A DNA stretch of 64,000 bases from Chiua virens (Eukaryota; Basidiomycota; Agaricomycetes; Boletales; Boletaceae): the NCBI GenBank assembly GCA_019787685.1, contig JAHNUO010000014.1, positions 1,054,001-1,118,000 on the forward strand, read 5' to 3'. The notes under the pieces are model-generated. The model made no database searches. It was not told the DNA's origin and was given only the letters and a program-made list of their open reading frames with translations. Numbering within the stretch: the first letter of the stretch is position 1; each line of letters begins with the position of its first letter. Shown piece by piece: positions 23,201-35,639 of the stretch. Made by a program: the position numbers and the translations under genes.

Positions 23201-25956
23201 AGGTCACTCCTAGCTCTTCTCGTTGAAATGGACGGAGGTCGCTATCTAGATGGATCTCTTAGGCCCTCGCCCCGGAAACAGCTATGCATGACACGGTCCC
23301 TCTTGTCTTGCCGGAGATACCACTACTTGCAGAAGATCCCAAGCTAGTCGCAAATAGCCTGTGGTACAAGTACTGAACATCGCCAGATTGGGGTTGGAAG
23401 GTTTGGGACAACACTGTTGCGTCCCTGCGTCAGGTGCCACTCATGACCCTCAAACGGCACATGATTGCACTGCAATACGCACAGTTCCTGTTGCACGTCG
23501 ACCGGCACCTCCTTGCAGGTATTGACGAGCAGGTGCTTCGCTGGTTCCTCGGCACTGGCAAGAACGAAATTTTGGCGCTTACCGCCGATGCGTGGGATCT
23601 GTTCACCGTCGTACTTCTTTTCTCTGTGCCCACGGTGCGCTTCCATCTACAACTATTCTTCGGGGCCTTGTCTACCCCGCATGGACGCAGTTAGCAAACG
23701 TCGTTTCTGAACAGGCACAATCTCTGGCAGCCTACATCCCATCCGCGAACGCACTCTTTAACTCCCTGATTCTGAGGTTCCGAGCCCCAGATATCATCCA
23801 CACTTTCGAGTGCCCTTTTGGACACCCACCGCTTTTATATCCGCAGACAAGATGCGTTTGGCGAATTACACTTTGGTTTCCTTGCTGCCGAGATGCCAAC
23901 CCTCGTCTCTATTGAGCATAATTCCTTCGTCCCACAATATCTTCGCGACATGGCCCAGGTACTCCGGGTATGGACTTGCGAGAGCCGACAGTTTCGATTT
24001 GCTGCATACCGTGATTTGGACGTCATATGGAGGACCTTCGAGCAATCTATCCAGTTGGGATCTATCGACGAGAGGCTCTTTGAGCCGCTTGTAAACGCAC
24101 TCAAGGCGATTCTTAGCGATTTAAGCGAGGGTAAGCACCATTTTTTCTCTTTCGCTGTATGTATCTCAGTCGCCGAACAGGACTGAAATTCGGGCACAGA
24201 TGTGAATGTGTTTTTGAATAGCGGGATCTTATCTGTACTCAGCCTGTGGCGTCTTGCTGCTACTGCTGTTCAGCTTCAGTTTGGACGACGGCAAATAGGC
24301 CGTGCCATGGCGAACGATTCGACGAGACAAGTTGCCAGCGCATCCCTAGACAAGATGACCTCCATCCTGTTTCATCACTCGGAAGCGTGTTTCATTGTCG
24401 AGATGGTGAAGGAGACCGATAGCGCTGTCGCTGAAAAGGTTCCTGCCTTCATTTTACGTCCATTAAGCCTTCACTTCTCAATCATCTTCTAGTTCGTGAA
24501 TAACGGCACGGAGAGCCTTGGCACGATTCTGCGCCGTCCATCGACCCCCGCTGTGCTTGACGACATCGTAGAACGGATTGACCGTGCGGGGGAGATTTTG
24601 CATCTGCTGTCACCTGTGATTGAACCTTTCCGTACAAAGGGGACCGTCTTCCAACTGGATGCCAACTGTCAGAAATGACTCGGCAAAGTTATATGCGCAA
24701 CACTCCATAGAGTCGATGTTTATGTCGGCGGACTCTGTCACATCGAAACGATTGACGCAGAACCTCCTGTTCATTGCGTGCTTGTTACAATTCAATCTAG
24801 GATTCGGGGATCTTGGACGACTGCTGTTCGCGAACAGTACGAGATGCTCTCATCCATATTTTTTCCGGCTGGCTCTGGTATGTTTACGTGACATGAACAA
24901 CGATATACATGCTGAGGACGCAGTAGATGCACGGTTCTGGCTCCTCGGATCTCGACTCCGTGGCATACCCTCTATTTATTGATACGTTGTACTTTGTGAT
25001 CGATGGTAATTTCCGTCAAATCTTCTACGTCGTCTACAGGTGTTGACGCATATCCCGGTAGAGCTCCACTCACAATCCAAGACGCGCACGACAGACCTCT
25101 TCAAATATTACCCCAACATGTCAGAGAACGAGCTTTCGACAGACATTCCTACTGGGTACTATCGACAATTATTCACATTTCTGCCACAACTCCCTCCTAA
25201 CAAGATTGTGACGGACCTCGTGCATGCCCATCGTGATATATCTGGTCGCATAGTGTTTGGAGCACCCGTCCAAAACCGACCTTGGGAATGGATCGAGAAT
25301 CTAGGGGAGCCAGCTGTGGAAGAAGATGCACACCGATGGCAGGAAGGACCATTCAAGAACACACCCTCGCTCTCCCTGGAGCTCTTTGCAGCACGCCGAA
25401 CGGGGGAGCACATCCCGCACCCAAATCTCATCCATGATATCACCAAGCCCAACGACCATGAGACCAACATCATCCTCTCGAGGGTGACGTACGATCGTTC
25501 GAGGACGGGTTATCCTCGGAGAGTATCTATCGACGGGATTGGCGTGAGACGCGGTTGGAGGTGTACCGTGACCAGGTGGATGGGCCGTCATCGACGGGCA
25601 GAGGCGAAGCATTGGACGAGGTGGGGACGTCTGTCTTTCCAACGCAGCACCCCGGCTCCGCGGGTGCCAGGCCGGGATCAACAAGAACGTCATGGTCACC
25701 AGCGTCGTCGGTCCGATCTAGGGGGTCCGCTCATGGGACGGTATCGTCGGGACTGCAGACACCGGGACCGATGAATAAGATGTCGACAACGACGATGAGT
25801 GATATCATGGAAGAAAGCAACCCGACCCGATCTGGTGTCGGGAAAAAGAGAAAGGCGGCATCGGACGACGAAGTCGAGATTGTGGAGGGTCCGTTACCCA
25901 ACAAGGTGGACACGAAGAAGCCGAGGACGGTCAGGGCACGGGGAAAGAAAAGGTAG
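20212..25956 (+). pseudogene. MED12: Mediator complex subunit 12 (MED12/Srb8), multi-exon pseudogene
   Basis: MED12 belongs to the CDK8 kinase module of Mediator in the nucleus. The start is probably ATG 20212 (MTKSNSKHETLLPVHDS). Conserved MED12 segments follow in order: GYVGFHPPYLGQEED, VTLNDAKRQAWFADLADD, VPHGARGHDLLDLLQSNNVA, PRPGLNIKQSFKGVL, FLVWLVQQMMTCNLAQAGF, IVLPDSFVSPNTWA, LTWAVTPLQFGPHRAFAA, LFDWLDTSEVAAD, PRFEQVKTFKEWLLP, WDLFTVVLLF, LHFGFLAAEMPTLV, VQNRPWEWIENLGEPA, then SFEDGLSSESIYRRDWRETR and the basic tail KKRKAASDDE...GKKR. Introns such as 20912-20964, 21171-21218 and 21424-21465 are well formed. Lesions: in-frame TGA at 21948, frame changes near 22075, 22585, 23778, 24670 and 25480. 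The intact introns argue for a DNA-level duplicate, not a retrocopy. Confidence 0.9.
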
Positions 25957-27900
25957 TGCTGTGATAGCCCGGATGGCTTGTCCTCTGAGTTCGTACTTGA
26001 TCCTTTTGCAATGCAATATCCTTTTATCATTGGCGTGTCTATTCACTCTTGCGCAGTGCACCTATCGTTTGGGAGGTTTCGTGTGGTTCGTCTCATATGT
26101 AATGGCTAGTGCATGTTCAACTTGACTCGTCCTGTACTTCTATCCGATTAATCGTTATTATTACACTTCGAAGTGACACGAGATCCATCGTCTTGTAGGT
26201 CCTCGTGACTCTCCTAGCCCTTAGTGGCACCATGCATGCATCCGGTGGCTGCGTGCAAACGCATTCCATCAATCTATCAACTTTACATTCAGTTCACGGT
26301 ACTATTTGCGGATTGGGGCACAGTCGGTGCAATTCAAGTACCCTATCAGCTTAGTGCATGGGGTGGTAAGGTGCACCAGTATGCTAGACAGCTTGGGAGA
26401 TTGAGCGTCGTTTTGCTGTACTCTTTGCATGGACACATCTCTACACTTGACATCATCGATTACCTACACCACATGAAAAGCAGTCTCTTTTGAAACGTCC
26501 AACCCTCGAGATCAGAGAGGGTTGCGCCGTTTGCATCACCTTTCGAGTCTTCTGGCCTGGAATCATCTGAGTGTTCTCGTGAGATGACGAGTAGAACTTT
26601 GATTTATATAAGTTTAGAGCACAAAATTGGGACGACAAGGTCCGATGAACACGGCATAAAGTGAGGCGACCATTACCGCGATCATGTCTTGTAATGACTG
26701 ACCTCTGACTCACAAGCAGAGAACCGGCTGGGTGGACAAGATACGCCATGATAATGGCATCGCAGACGCGGGGGAACGTGAGTAGTGAATGTATCTGGGT
26801 TTACCAGGTTCATGGATCCACTTTCTGATCTGTAATTGCACGGATTAGGAGCCAGACTCGGTGGAGTAAAGACGAGGAACATCTGGTGGTCTTACCTAAA
26901 GAGGTGTCTCAGGAGAGGGAAAGTCGACCGAAATTAGGAGTCTAACAGCAGTAAGCAACGTGTAATCGGGCCGTACACACACTGGCAGCATCGGACGGCC
27001 TCGAATCCACCACTGACATTTTTTAACCTGGAACGAAGAAGGGGCAGCCGCTGCAGCAGGTAAGGTGCCACGTTAGGGTAGAGGGTGAGGCCTGACTCGG
27101 AGGATGAGGATCATAATTTATTCGACGCACCGCCGCAGAGCTATGTATTCAAAGAAAGTTTAACGGTCCTTCATGCACATGCCTCATAGGCCTCACCCCG
27201 GGCCTTCTCGTTCTCGGCTGAGATTCGCTTCGCCACTTCACCCAAGGGCCTCAGGCACGCAAGTCTCTTCAGTACGGTGAATGCCGCGAGACTTTCTTCC
27301 CCACCCGTCCCTCTCTGACGAACTTGGGCCAGAATCGGTGAGGAGTCTGAGGACAGGCAGGACAGGTTCCTTGCCCTTGCGGTTTAGCAGGACGATCTGC
27401 TCAGTTTTGTTGGTTGTCCACGTCGAAGATATTCTGAGTGTAGTTGCTGTTATTCCATATGTTGGCAGGCTCGAGAACAATGGAAATGAAGATGCAGGTG
27501 AACTTGCTTTCTTTGTTGTCGAACAACCAGGTCATAGCTTTATGTACAAAGCTTAAATTATCCTCCAACCAAGGAACTTGGAAATGCCGCCTGCAGCGGC
27601 AGAAACCTTGCTTGAGCGCACGAGATTATATAATAGTAGTGATACATAAAAGGAAGTGACAAAAAAGGAAGGTCCGTGCATTTCGATCGCTTTCGTGAAC
27701 AACGGATGTGATAGAGAGTGGGTTGATACGTAGTTAATACATGGTGGTGTAGCTACGATGTCCTGGGTATAGGAATGAGTGGGATGGGCGAAGCCCGCTA
27801 AGGGCTTCCGGCCCGAAGCACTGCTGCGACAGGGGGGGCCGAGCTGCGTACCCAACTGATGAGGAGGACTGCGACGCGCGATGTGAGGCTCCCTTTGTGA
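25957..27900. other. Intergenic region between MED12 and the DIRS-like element
   Basis: No gene is recognised. The first few hundred bases look like the 3' flank of MED12. 26890-27560 is unassigned and may contain the 3' terminal part of the DIRS-like element. Frames here are short and without recognisable motifs. Confidence 0.4.
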
Positions 27901-27924
27901 AGGAGCAGGGATTGTGTACGTACC

Positions 27925-28978
27925 TCAACGCACTGGTGGCATGGCGAGGTTGGTAAGGGATTGTATGATGTCTGGACGTTCTTGCAAATAAGGGGCGAGT
28001 ATGACCGCATGCTTGCGCAAGTATAGCGTAAAGGAGTCGCCAGCCCATCTTCCCACCGTTTTGACGGCGTCAAACGGGGTGCCCATTAAGAGATAGTGTA
28101 AGGTTCCATCAATGCGTAGGCTGTGGCCTTTGAGGTTGGGTAAGTCGCGTTGAGTTATGATTTCTTGGACGCGCTTCATTACCTCTGTTTTGGTGAGCGG
28201 GCGGATGCCTTTTGGGTGTCGCCATGCGAAGAGGTGGTCCTGATCGCCTGGTTTGTTGATCTCTAGATGGTTCTTGAGCCAGGTGGTTGGGCTGGTTAGG
28301 TGCGGGATGGTTGCGTAGTGTGTGGTCTCGCCGGTTTTAGAGCATTTCGTTGTGGGAAATGAGAAAGAGACTATAGGTAGAGAGGACTCGTTTTGTTCGA
28401 ATCTGACGTGACTCCTGCGTATGTACGATTCTGGGGATGAATTAAATTTGGCTATAGAGGGAACTGTGAATTCTCCCAGACGGGAAGACGGTGTAGAAAG
28501 TGACTACAATGCAAGCGTAAATGGCCACATCTCGAGGCTGGGTTACGTCTAGGTAGGTGAGGAAGGACAGTAGGTGGGATCGCTCAAATGGGATCCGTTT
28601 TGGCCGAGAAGCTGTGGATGGGGCTAGTCGCGATGCTCCTTCGAGGATGGTTTTGGTTTCATCTGAGTCCGATGTCCCGTGATTCCAGGGTAAACCATGG
28701 AGGAGGTGCCATGCTCGCAGGCCTTCTACATGGTTCAGTATTGCTGTACCTGAGTAGGCTCCTGCGCAATCTGCTACGTACGCGAGGAGTAGAGGTTGGG
28801 ACAATGGGGTACGCTGGGTGTCTGGGATGTTGTTGATGTCACAAAAGACATGGAAGGCGAGGAGGCCCGATCCGTAGGTTTCTTTGGTCTTCTCTGTCCA
28901 GGATGACAGCATTACGTCGAGTATGCGGTCTAACTGTGCTTCTGGGATGGGGATGGGAGCTCCCAAGTGGTCGCACAT
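27925..28978 (-). pseudogene. Tyrosine recombinase domain (DIRS-like)
   Basis: The N-terminal SAM-like half (28442-28978) includes LDRILDVMLSSWTEKTKETY and LLLAYVADCAGAYSG. The catalytic half, in another frame, contains the first Arg in RLGEFTVPSIAKF (about 28460), then HLFAWRHPKGIRPLTK. The HxxR box is in GHSLRIDGTL, the GRW box follows, and the tyrosine is in FTLYLRKH (about 28020). All catalytic residues are visible, but a frame change near 28480 separates the first Arg from the upstream half. Confidence 0.8.
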
Positions 28979-29439
28979 TTTCCGCGTTGCTGCATCACTC
29001 GGTAGCCAGAATCTGAGACGATCTTTGGCTCGACAATGGGGTCTTAATAGTGAATGAGGTTAGGGAGGGTGGGTAAGGACGGGGAGGGTTACTTATTGTG
29101 GCCTCTGGATTGATGAGTGAGGGTCGTGATGAGTTAAAAAGAGCGGTGGTGGGGGGAGCAGATTGTGTGGGGTCAGAGGAGAGTGATTCTGATAATCGCA
29201 TCTTCCTCTCGCCTCTGAGATTCCTAGCGCTCCCTGGCTCGTCGGGATCTCTGAGCACTTGCAGGTGCGCAGCGCGTTTGAGAGATCGGACGAGGGGCAG
29301 CTGCGTGTTGCAGTTCCGCTGGGGTTGGGGGGTCAGTGACATCGACGATGAGGGGGATGAGAGGGGAGGGGAGGGGAAAACGCGGAAGGAGGAGGGACAT
29401 AGAGGGTAGGCATCCTCTCGATGGTCCATCCGCTTCAGC

Positions 29440-30357
29440 GATCACGCGATGAACTCGTTTGAAGACTGAGTTGGATTCTGGGTTGCGATGTCTGCCTGTC
29501 CACCATCCTTCGACAACCCCAGTGTTGTCCCCGTGGACGAACACGTTGGGGAAACGGAGCTGTAAGTGAATGATGGCTCTGACCAGGAGCTCGAATGCGA
29601 CCGCCTCGGCCCATCCGATGTCACGCGTGGTTCCTCTGGCATCCTTCCATCCTGGTAGTAGCCTCCAGGCTCTCCATCGTCCGCCAATCGTGATAGCCAA
29701 GCCCATGCCAGAGCTGGCATCAGAGAATGCGGCAATGTCTGTGGAGGTGGGTGGGGGGAGAATGGGGGAGGCAATGGTGCCTCGTTGGAGCTGTTCGTCC
29801 CACCAATATAAATCAGCACGGATGGCGTGTACGGGGCGGTGCGGCATGAAGGGTTTTTCCGCACATAGTTTGAGCATGCGCTCAAGGCCGGTTAGGTAGG
29901 CGCGGCCTTCTTTGAGTGCGGATGATGCGTGCAAGAGCTTACCGTAAAGCTGTTGTACGTCTTTGAGTGCGTGTGTAGATCGTGCTAGCCACTCTTGGAT
30001 GGCCGTGCGGTACCTGGCAGCTTTGGGGGGAGCCAGGGATACTATTCGCGTGCTGATGTTCCACTCGAATCCGATGTAGATGGTGGAGTCTGCGAACGGT
30101 TGGTCTTTGGATGTTTCCCAGGGTATGCCTAATGCGTGGGAGATGCAATCTATGTCGACGAGCGAGTATGAAAATGATGCATCGTGAGGTGATCTGGGTG
30201 ATGAGTGAGAAATCGCACAGGGGGCTGGAACAGTTGTCATTGAATTCCTCATTGTCGCCGTGGTCGTGTTGTTGACCAGCCCACCAGAGACGGCTGCCTG
30301 ATTGGAGAATAGAGCCGTTGCGTGTGATCTCCTCGTGCCACTTGACCCTTGAGGCAT
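29440..30357 (-). pseudogene. RNase H domain (DIRS-like)
   Basis: After HALGIPWETSKDQPF and FIGFEWNIST-type sequence, the domain shows AAFSDASSGMGLAITI (first Asp), WAEAVAFELLVRAI (Glu) and VFVHGDNTGVVEGWWTGRHR (Asp). These are the expected RNase H active-site acids. The sequence beyond GPSRG (below about 29440) loses similarity. The reading frame upstream of about 30190 does not connect with RT. Confidence 0.75.
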
Positions 30358-30366
30358 TGTAATCGG

Positions 30367-31311
30367 CTAGGTACGCGGTTCTGATGCGGACAAAATATGG
30401 TCATCGACCCATTTGTCGAGTGGTCCGATGCCATGAAATCGGAAGATTTCTGCAGCTGCATCGGTTACATGGCCATAGACCCCTGCTGAGGGGGCTGATC
30501 CAAACGCAAGACATGTGTCGATGTAGAATTGGTCCCCTGGAGCTCGTACGACCGTGGATGGCCATTGGGAAGGGTGCAAGGGGATCGTGCGGTAGGCTTC
30601 TGCGACGTCACGCGTCGCTGCTTCTGATCCGGGTGGGAGGCGAGAAATCAGCAATGCGATTATCGAAAACTTGCCCCAGGTAGCGGGGAAATCGTCCGCT
30701 GCGATGTGTGAATTGATGGAGGGGTTTGGGAAAGTGGGAGACGGCGCAAGCGGGAAGGAGAAGTTCTGTATTAAACGGAATTTTCCGGGTCGCCCAGGTT
30801 TGGGAATGATGGAGATGGGCGACGATTGGAAGGGTCCAATTAGGGAAAGTAAAGTGTTAAGGGTATATGGGCCGCGGAAGCAGCGCTTATCTAGCTCCTT
30901 AGAAACAGTCTTATTAAATTCGTGCAAGTAAAGGGAAGCAGAATCTTTGTTAGGGGGGGACTGTACATGCATGATGGATGGGAACTTTACAACGAAACCG
31001 CACGACAGGCCCTCGGGAACGTCGCTGAAGCGTTCTAAGAGATTCGCGGCCTGGAGGGCTACTAACCACTCATTTGCTTTGTACGGCGTTGCCGTTTGCT
31101 CTCTGCGCGCGGGGACAGTCGTCAGCGCCATGGTCTTTGGTGCCGCAACCCGAGCAGACATGGAGGAGGAAATGAGATTCTTGGCATCCTCTGGATTTCG
31201 GCCATTTGCAGCAGATCTGCTTGCAGTCGTTTTTGGAGAAGAGATTGCTGCTGATGCGTTCTGCGAAAGTGGGGTGCTTGTTGTCCCATGTGCGCTCAGC
31301 GCGGCGACCAA
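30367..31311 (-). pseudogene. Reverse transcriptase domain (DIRS-like)
   Basis: The frame includes GPFQSSPISIIPKPGRPGKF and RLIQNFSFP (template and nucleotide-binding part), TRDVAEAYRTIPLHPSQWPS (first catalytic Asp) and FGSAPSAGVYGHVTDA. The KWVDDH box comes in place of the usual YxDD. This WVDD form is normal in fungal DIRS-like polymerases. The frame stops at 30367, and the true continuation (FVRIRTAYLADYNASRVKWH) is in another frame, so a frameshift lies at about 30380. Confidence 0.8.
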
Positions 31312-32460
31312 GGCACACTGCGCAGATGGTGAGGATGATGAGCGCGGCGTCGCGAAAGGACTTGAGCCGCTTGGTCATGGGGTCAAGGGGGCCTGGGGAA
31401 AGTGGGCGTTTGGTGCCACTGAATGACCTATTGTGGTGTGTGGGCGCTCCGGGGGAGCTGGCTGCTGTACGGGCCACGAGAGCATTGTAACTTTCTTGGA
31501 GGCGCTTGAATTTATCATTGATCTGTAGGCAAGGCGCATCGAGTGTGAACGATGGTCAGGAGCCAGAGAGCAGTGGGCAGGGTGCCATGAATGTGTGGCG
31601 AGGAGCCAGGATGGTGGGCAGGGTGCCATGTGTCATTGATGAAGGTGCGTCGCGAATGAGAAAGGGAGAGAAAAAATTGAGCGACGGCATGCCTGAGTTG
31701 GGGAGGTTACTTACGCCTTCGAAGAGCTCGAGCTGTTCGTTCTGAACTCTGGACTTGACCGTCTTCAGGGTCTCGTCAAGGAGTTCTTGGTTGATGAGCG
31801 CTAAGTTGAAACTTCTCGACTGCGAGTTGATAGTCATGTGCCACTTGCGCCTCTGCTCGCCTTGGTATACGAGGAGCGCACGATGGTGGTACTTGTCGCG
31901 GGAGAAACGCCATGGGTGGCTCTCGATTGTGGTCCAGAAGTTTATGTGCATTTTTATGTGCGCTGGGTCCCAGCCGGCGTCGTGGAAGAATGGAATGATG
32001 CGTATGGCCCCTTAGCCGAATTGTTCCAGCGAGAGGTTCTGGTCTTGTACGACGGCCGCTTTGTCGTGAGCACTGGCTACGGGGACAAGAGTGGGACGAC
32101 CGTCTGCAGAGGTGACTAGAGTGAGCGCGTCGTCATCATCTGCGTATGATAGGGTGGCATCAGCAGCATCGAGGCCTTCATTGGAAAATACCAAAGCTCG
32201 CAGAACTTGTGGTTCTTGAGCTTGTGGAGCGCAACCTGGGATGGCAGAATGGAGTCCTCGGTCGGGGCAGGTCGATCGGGAATTGGAGCGAATTTTCCTT
32301 TGTTCTTTTTGCGCTCCTCTTTGAGTATTAGCGCGTCTTCTTCGGCTTGTCGCTGTCGCTCCAGTTCCTCTCTCTCTGCTTCCTCAGTCCGAGCTATGTG
32401 CTCTTCTTCGAGTCATCTGTTCCTTTCTTCTCGTTCTTGTTCTTGGCGAGCCATCCATTG
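31070..32460 (-). pseudogene. Gag-like protein of the DIRS-like element
   Basis: Pieces in different frames give a charged coiled-coil start (ARTEEAEREELERQRQAEED), then ILPSQVALHKLKNHKFCELW, a central region ending HPWRFSRDKYHHRALLVYQG and RKWHMTINSQSRSFNLALI. A C-terminal segment follows with SFRDAALI and a CCHC zinc knuckle CSGCGTKDHGADDC at about 31110-31150. The knuckle and the position 5' to RT support a nucleocapsid-like role. Frame changes occur near 32000-32200 and 31500. Confidence 0.6.
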
Positions 32461-33099
32461 ATGAGTGAGGATGTTAACTGCTACGCCGACGTCGAGGCCC
32501 GCATCGATGAAGGGTTGTCGTTGTTGCTCGTACTGGCTTGGGCAGCAGGGACATCCATTGGTGCTAAAAGGGTGCAAGAAAGCGAGGGAAGAAGCAGCAT
32601 TCGAGGGCTGCAGAGGCTGCTATGGACGAGCGAAGTGGCTGGAGCAAGAGACGCGCCGCGCCACTTCGCTTAACTCATGCACGGAATCCTCATCTATCAG
32701 TGGTGAGTTGTTCCCACGAATTATGGGGAGAAACCTTGTCAAGCAAGGTAATTTTGGCTCCCACGGACCGGTTGCGTGGGAACCCTGATATAAGCCCTAT
32801 AAAGCTTCTTTGCATACTCTTAACGTCTTTACAAGACTCACACCGGCTGGTTGTTGGGGAGTTGCAGCAGCGTCATTGGAGGTTATCTCGCCCGACAGGG
32901 CAGAGTCATCATGACGTGCATCAAAATGCATTCTTGCTTGAGCGAGCAGAGTCATTATGGTGCTTGGGTGGCGGTTTCAAAAACTGTTGTCTTCTCAAGG
33001 CATGCTCTACCTGACCCGGTCTAGGACCTGTCTTTGGGGCCACCTCCGCTTCCATAGCTGTCTCTCAACAGTTGTCTCCTAATCCCACACTTCCACGGC

Positions 33100-33535
33100 C
33101 TGCCTGAATGGTGCACCCGTAAGCATGGCGAGGACCACGACGGGAAGTGATGCCCCGTCGTTGGTGAGCATGACGAGAACGAGGACGGGGAGTGATGCCC
33201 CTCGTCGGCAAGTATGACGAGGACCGCGACGGGAAGTGATGCCCCGTCGTTGGTGCGCATGACGAGAACGACGACGGGAAGTGATGCCCCTGTCGTCGGC
33301 AAGTACTATGACGAGGACTACCGCGGGGAGTGGTGCCCCTCTGGTCCACAAGCACACAAGGACCGCGGCGGGAAGTGGTACCCCACCATTGGTAAGGACG
33401 ACAAGAACGACAACGGGAAGTGATGTTCCCGCTGTCAACAAGCGCAAGGACCATGACGGGAAGTGATCCCCCACATCGGCGAGTATGACGACCACTACGG
33501 AAAGCGGTGCCCCGTCGTAGGCCAGCCTGAGGACA
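33100..33535. repeat. 45-bp minisatellite, about nine copies
   Basis: The core CGGGAAGTGATGCCCC recurs at 33141, 33186, 33230, 33275, 33324, 33369, 33414, 33457 and 33498, with spacings of 41 to 49 and mostly 44-45 bp. Because 45 is a multiple of three, long 15-residue repeat frames open on both strands. They have no start context or family and I treat them as translation of the satellite. The array lies just upstream (minus-strand sense) of the DIRS-like element. Confidence 0.85.
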
Positions 33536-35639
33536 ACCTCCGGCCCGCTCCAGAGCGCCGATCTCCCTCTGCTGCATTCTGGGCTTATATTCACACCTCT
33601 GACACCCCTCCACCCTAGGCCGTCAGACGACCTACGTACCATGCATCCTATGTTCGCGGTTCTGTTGTGCTCTCTTATTGCCCACACCAATATTCTGGCC
33701 TGGCCAACATCCTCATACTGACTCATTTTGGCTCCAGACATGTGTCGCTCGTTCCATCACACACCATTCTCCATCCTATTCGGCGGGTTTCATATCACTT
33801 TGGCACTCACAACTGTCTTCAATGCTGCTCGACCCCTCCTCGCCTCTATCTCGATGTGATCCTATTAAGTTCTGGTCTTGTTCAAGAGATGATTTATGAC
33901 ACATTGTCTTTAATTGACACTACAGGCGCAGAGCAATGGGATGTCGTTTTTGCATGACGTTGCTCAGAACGCCATGAAGCCAACGAGGGCAGTACTAATG
34001 ACTGCGTCTCATAGCCGCGTTGCTGGTACAAGTGTTGCCTGCCGACCGATCACGATAAACATTAGCCCCAGCAACGGTACTTGATATGGGAACCACTGAT
34101 CGAAATTTCTCATCGTCGATTCCTGTCTGTAAACTCGTGCCTCGACTCCCGCCAGAAGGCCTCATCCAAGCACCCGTCGGCACACACCACTCATCCCGCT
34201 CACGTCCTCTCTTCCGCTCTATCCATATATACGACCTCATTCCACCCGTATGGATATGCACACACACCACGTTTCTCCCGAACATGTTTATCCTCATCTT
34301 GCGCACGTACGAGGAGGCGTCGAATATGGCATTCTGTGGCCCACTCGATTGGCCTAACGTGACAATGAACCTGAACGCGTCGAGGAGAAACGCAAGCGGG
34401 ACTCGGAACTCAGGACGGAGATTGCACAGCGCAAGAAGACTGCCAGCGAACGCAACATCAAGCTCACTATTGTCTTCCAGGATACCATCAAGAAACAGGT
34501 TGGTCGTCCCTGAAGGTATTAACCTGGCGCGATAGGTCGAGCAGGTCGAGATGGATTGGGGCGTTTGATGACATTCTTCCCGTACTGACCTGACCACTTC
34601 TCATTAGCCCTATACTGCTGTAAAGCCATACCGTTGCACTTGCTATTCACTCGTACTGAGATAGCACGTGAGGATGCCCTGCGACTTCGACAATTGGTCT
34701 CCAGCGCGCACACCGAGCAACAGAACGTAGCTTCATTCAAGAACGCTCCTGATCCCAGTCAGGGGTCACTTGATAGCCTTGGAACAGTTCGTTTCTCAAG
34801 AGGTTTGTCAAATTGCGTCGCCCACCTTCAATGTATCTCCACTCCGTGTTTGTCTGCATATTGACAGCGACAGAGCACTGACTCGTTTCTCTGTAAGGCA
34901 TAGTTATGGGAACCATAATGTGAATCGACCTACTAACCAGGCACTAGGACGGCCGCCGTATCGGCGTCTGCATGTACCACAGCGCAGTGCTAACTTGGAA
35001 TGTCGTCATTGCCGTTGGTATTGTGTACTTCGGACCTCCGAGTCACACGTGGCATCCGAATGATTCAAAAAGCTCAGTATCCGAGGATCGAGTGACTCTC
35101 TCATTAGCGGGATCCACTCCCCGAAGCTCCTGTGAACCAACTTTATCCCAGTCAAACATATTTATCTTCCGCAGCCCATCTATCTCGCTTCGATCGAATT
35201 TTTACACCAAGACTTCGGCGATGGTCTTGATAAGCGAGTGTACAATTCTATTACCCCTAATTGGGAGAGAACGGTTCAGCTCTTTCTCCACTGGCCGGAA
35301 CCAACGATTGCTACTTTGAACATTGATCCTAACTCTTGAGGTCGCATACACGCCAGGACCACTTACAATGAGCTACGCCTCGTTACCCAGTTTGGACGAT
35401 TAGTCCCATTCCTCGTGCGTTTTTCTTCTTCTGAAACCAGGTGAGCCGCACATATACCTTATTTCTCTCCCTTACGGTATGTCTTATTTCAGGTTCTGCC
35501 CTGTGAGTACAGAAATTCGCTCGGAGCTCCTCTGGAGGATATTAAGTGGGTGGTATCCCGTAATTCGCCCATCTTTGCACCCCATGGCATCGCGGCGAAT
35601 CTTTTGGTTCATTCTTTGGTTCTTGTCTTCGCTCGGCAG
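33536..35639 (+). other. Region of unrecognised coding-like fragments
   Basis: No complete gene. Plus-strand blocks look coding but are out of frame with each other. They include a charged helical piece at about 34377-34500 (LRTEIAQRKKTASERNIKLT), a helical piece near 34667-34740 (EDALRLRQLVSSAHTEQQNV), HLIALEQFVSQEVCQIASPT near 34765, and a block ending at a stop near 35335 (RVYNSITPNWERTVQLFLHW). They could be exons of one unknown gene or a decayed gene. I cannot assign a family. Confidence 0.3.

Larger units (their letters stand above)
27925..32460 (-). mobile_element. DIRS-like tyrosine-recombinase retroelement (decayed)
   Basis: On the minus strand the order is gag-like protein (32460-31070), reverse transcriptase (31311-30367), RNase H (30357-29440) and tyrosine recombinase (28978-27925). 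A reverse transcriptase with a recombinase in place of an integrase is diagnostic of the DIRS order. I find no methyltransferase domain. Each domain needs frame changes: around 30380 and 30190 in RT/RH and around 28480 in the recombinase. The element is therefore inactive. I could not define the terminal or internal complementary repeats. Confidence 0.8.

Noticed and set aside
33065..33741. Long repetitive frames on the minus strand
   Set aside because: They arise because the minisatellite unit is 45 bp, a multiple of three.
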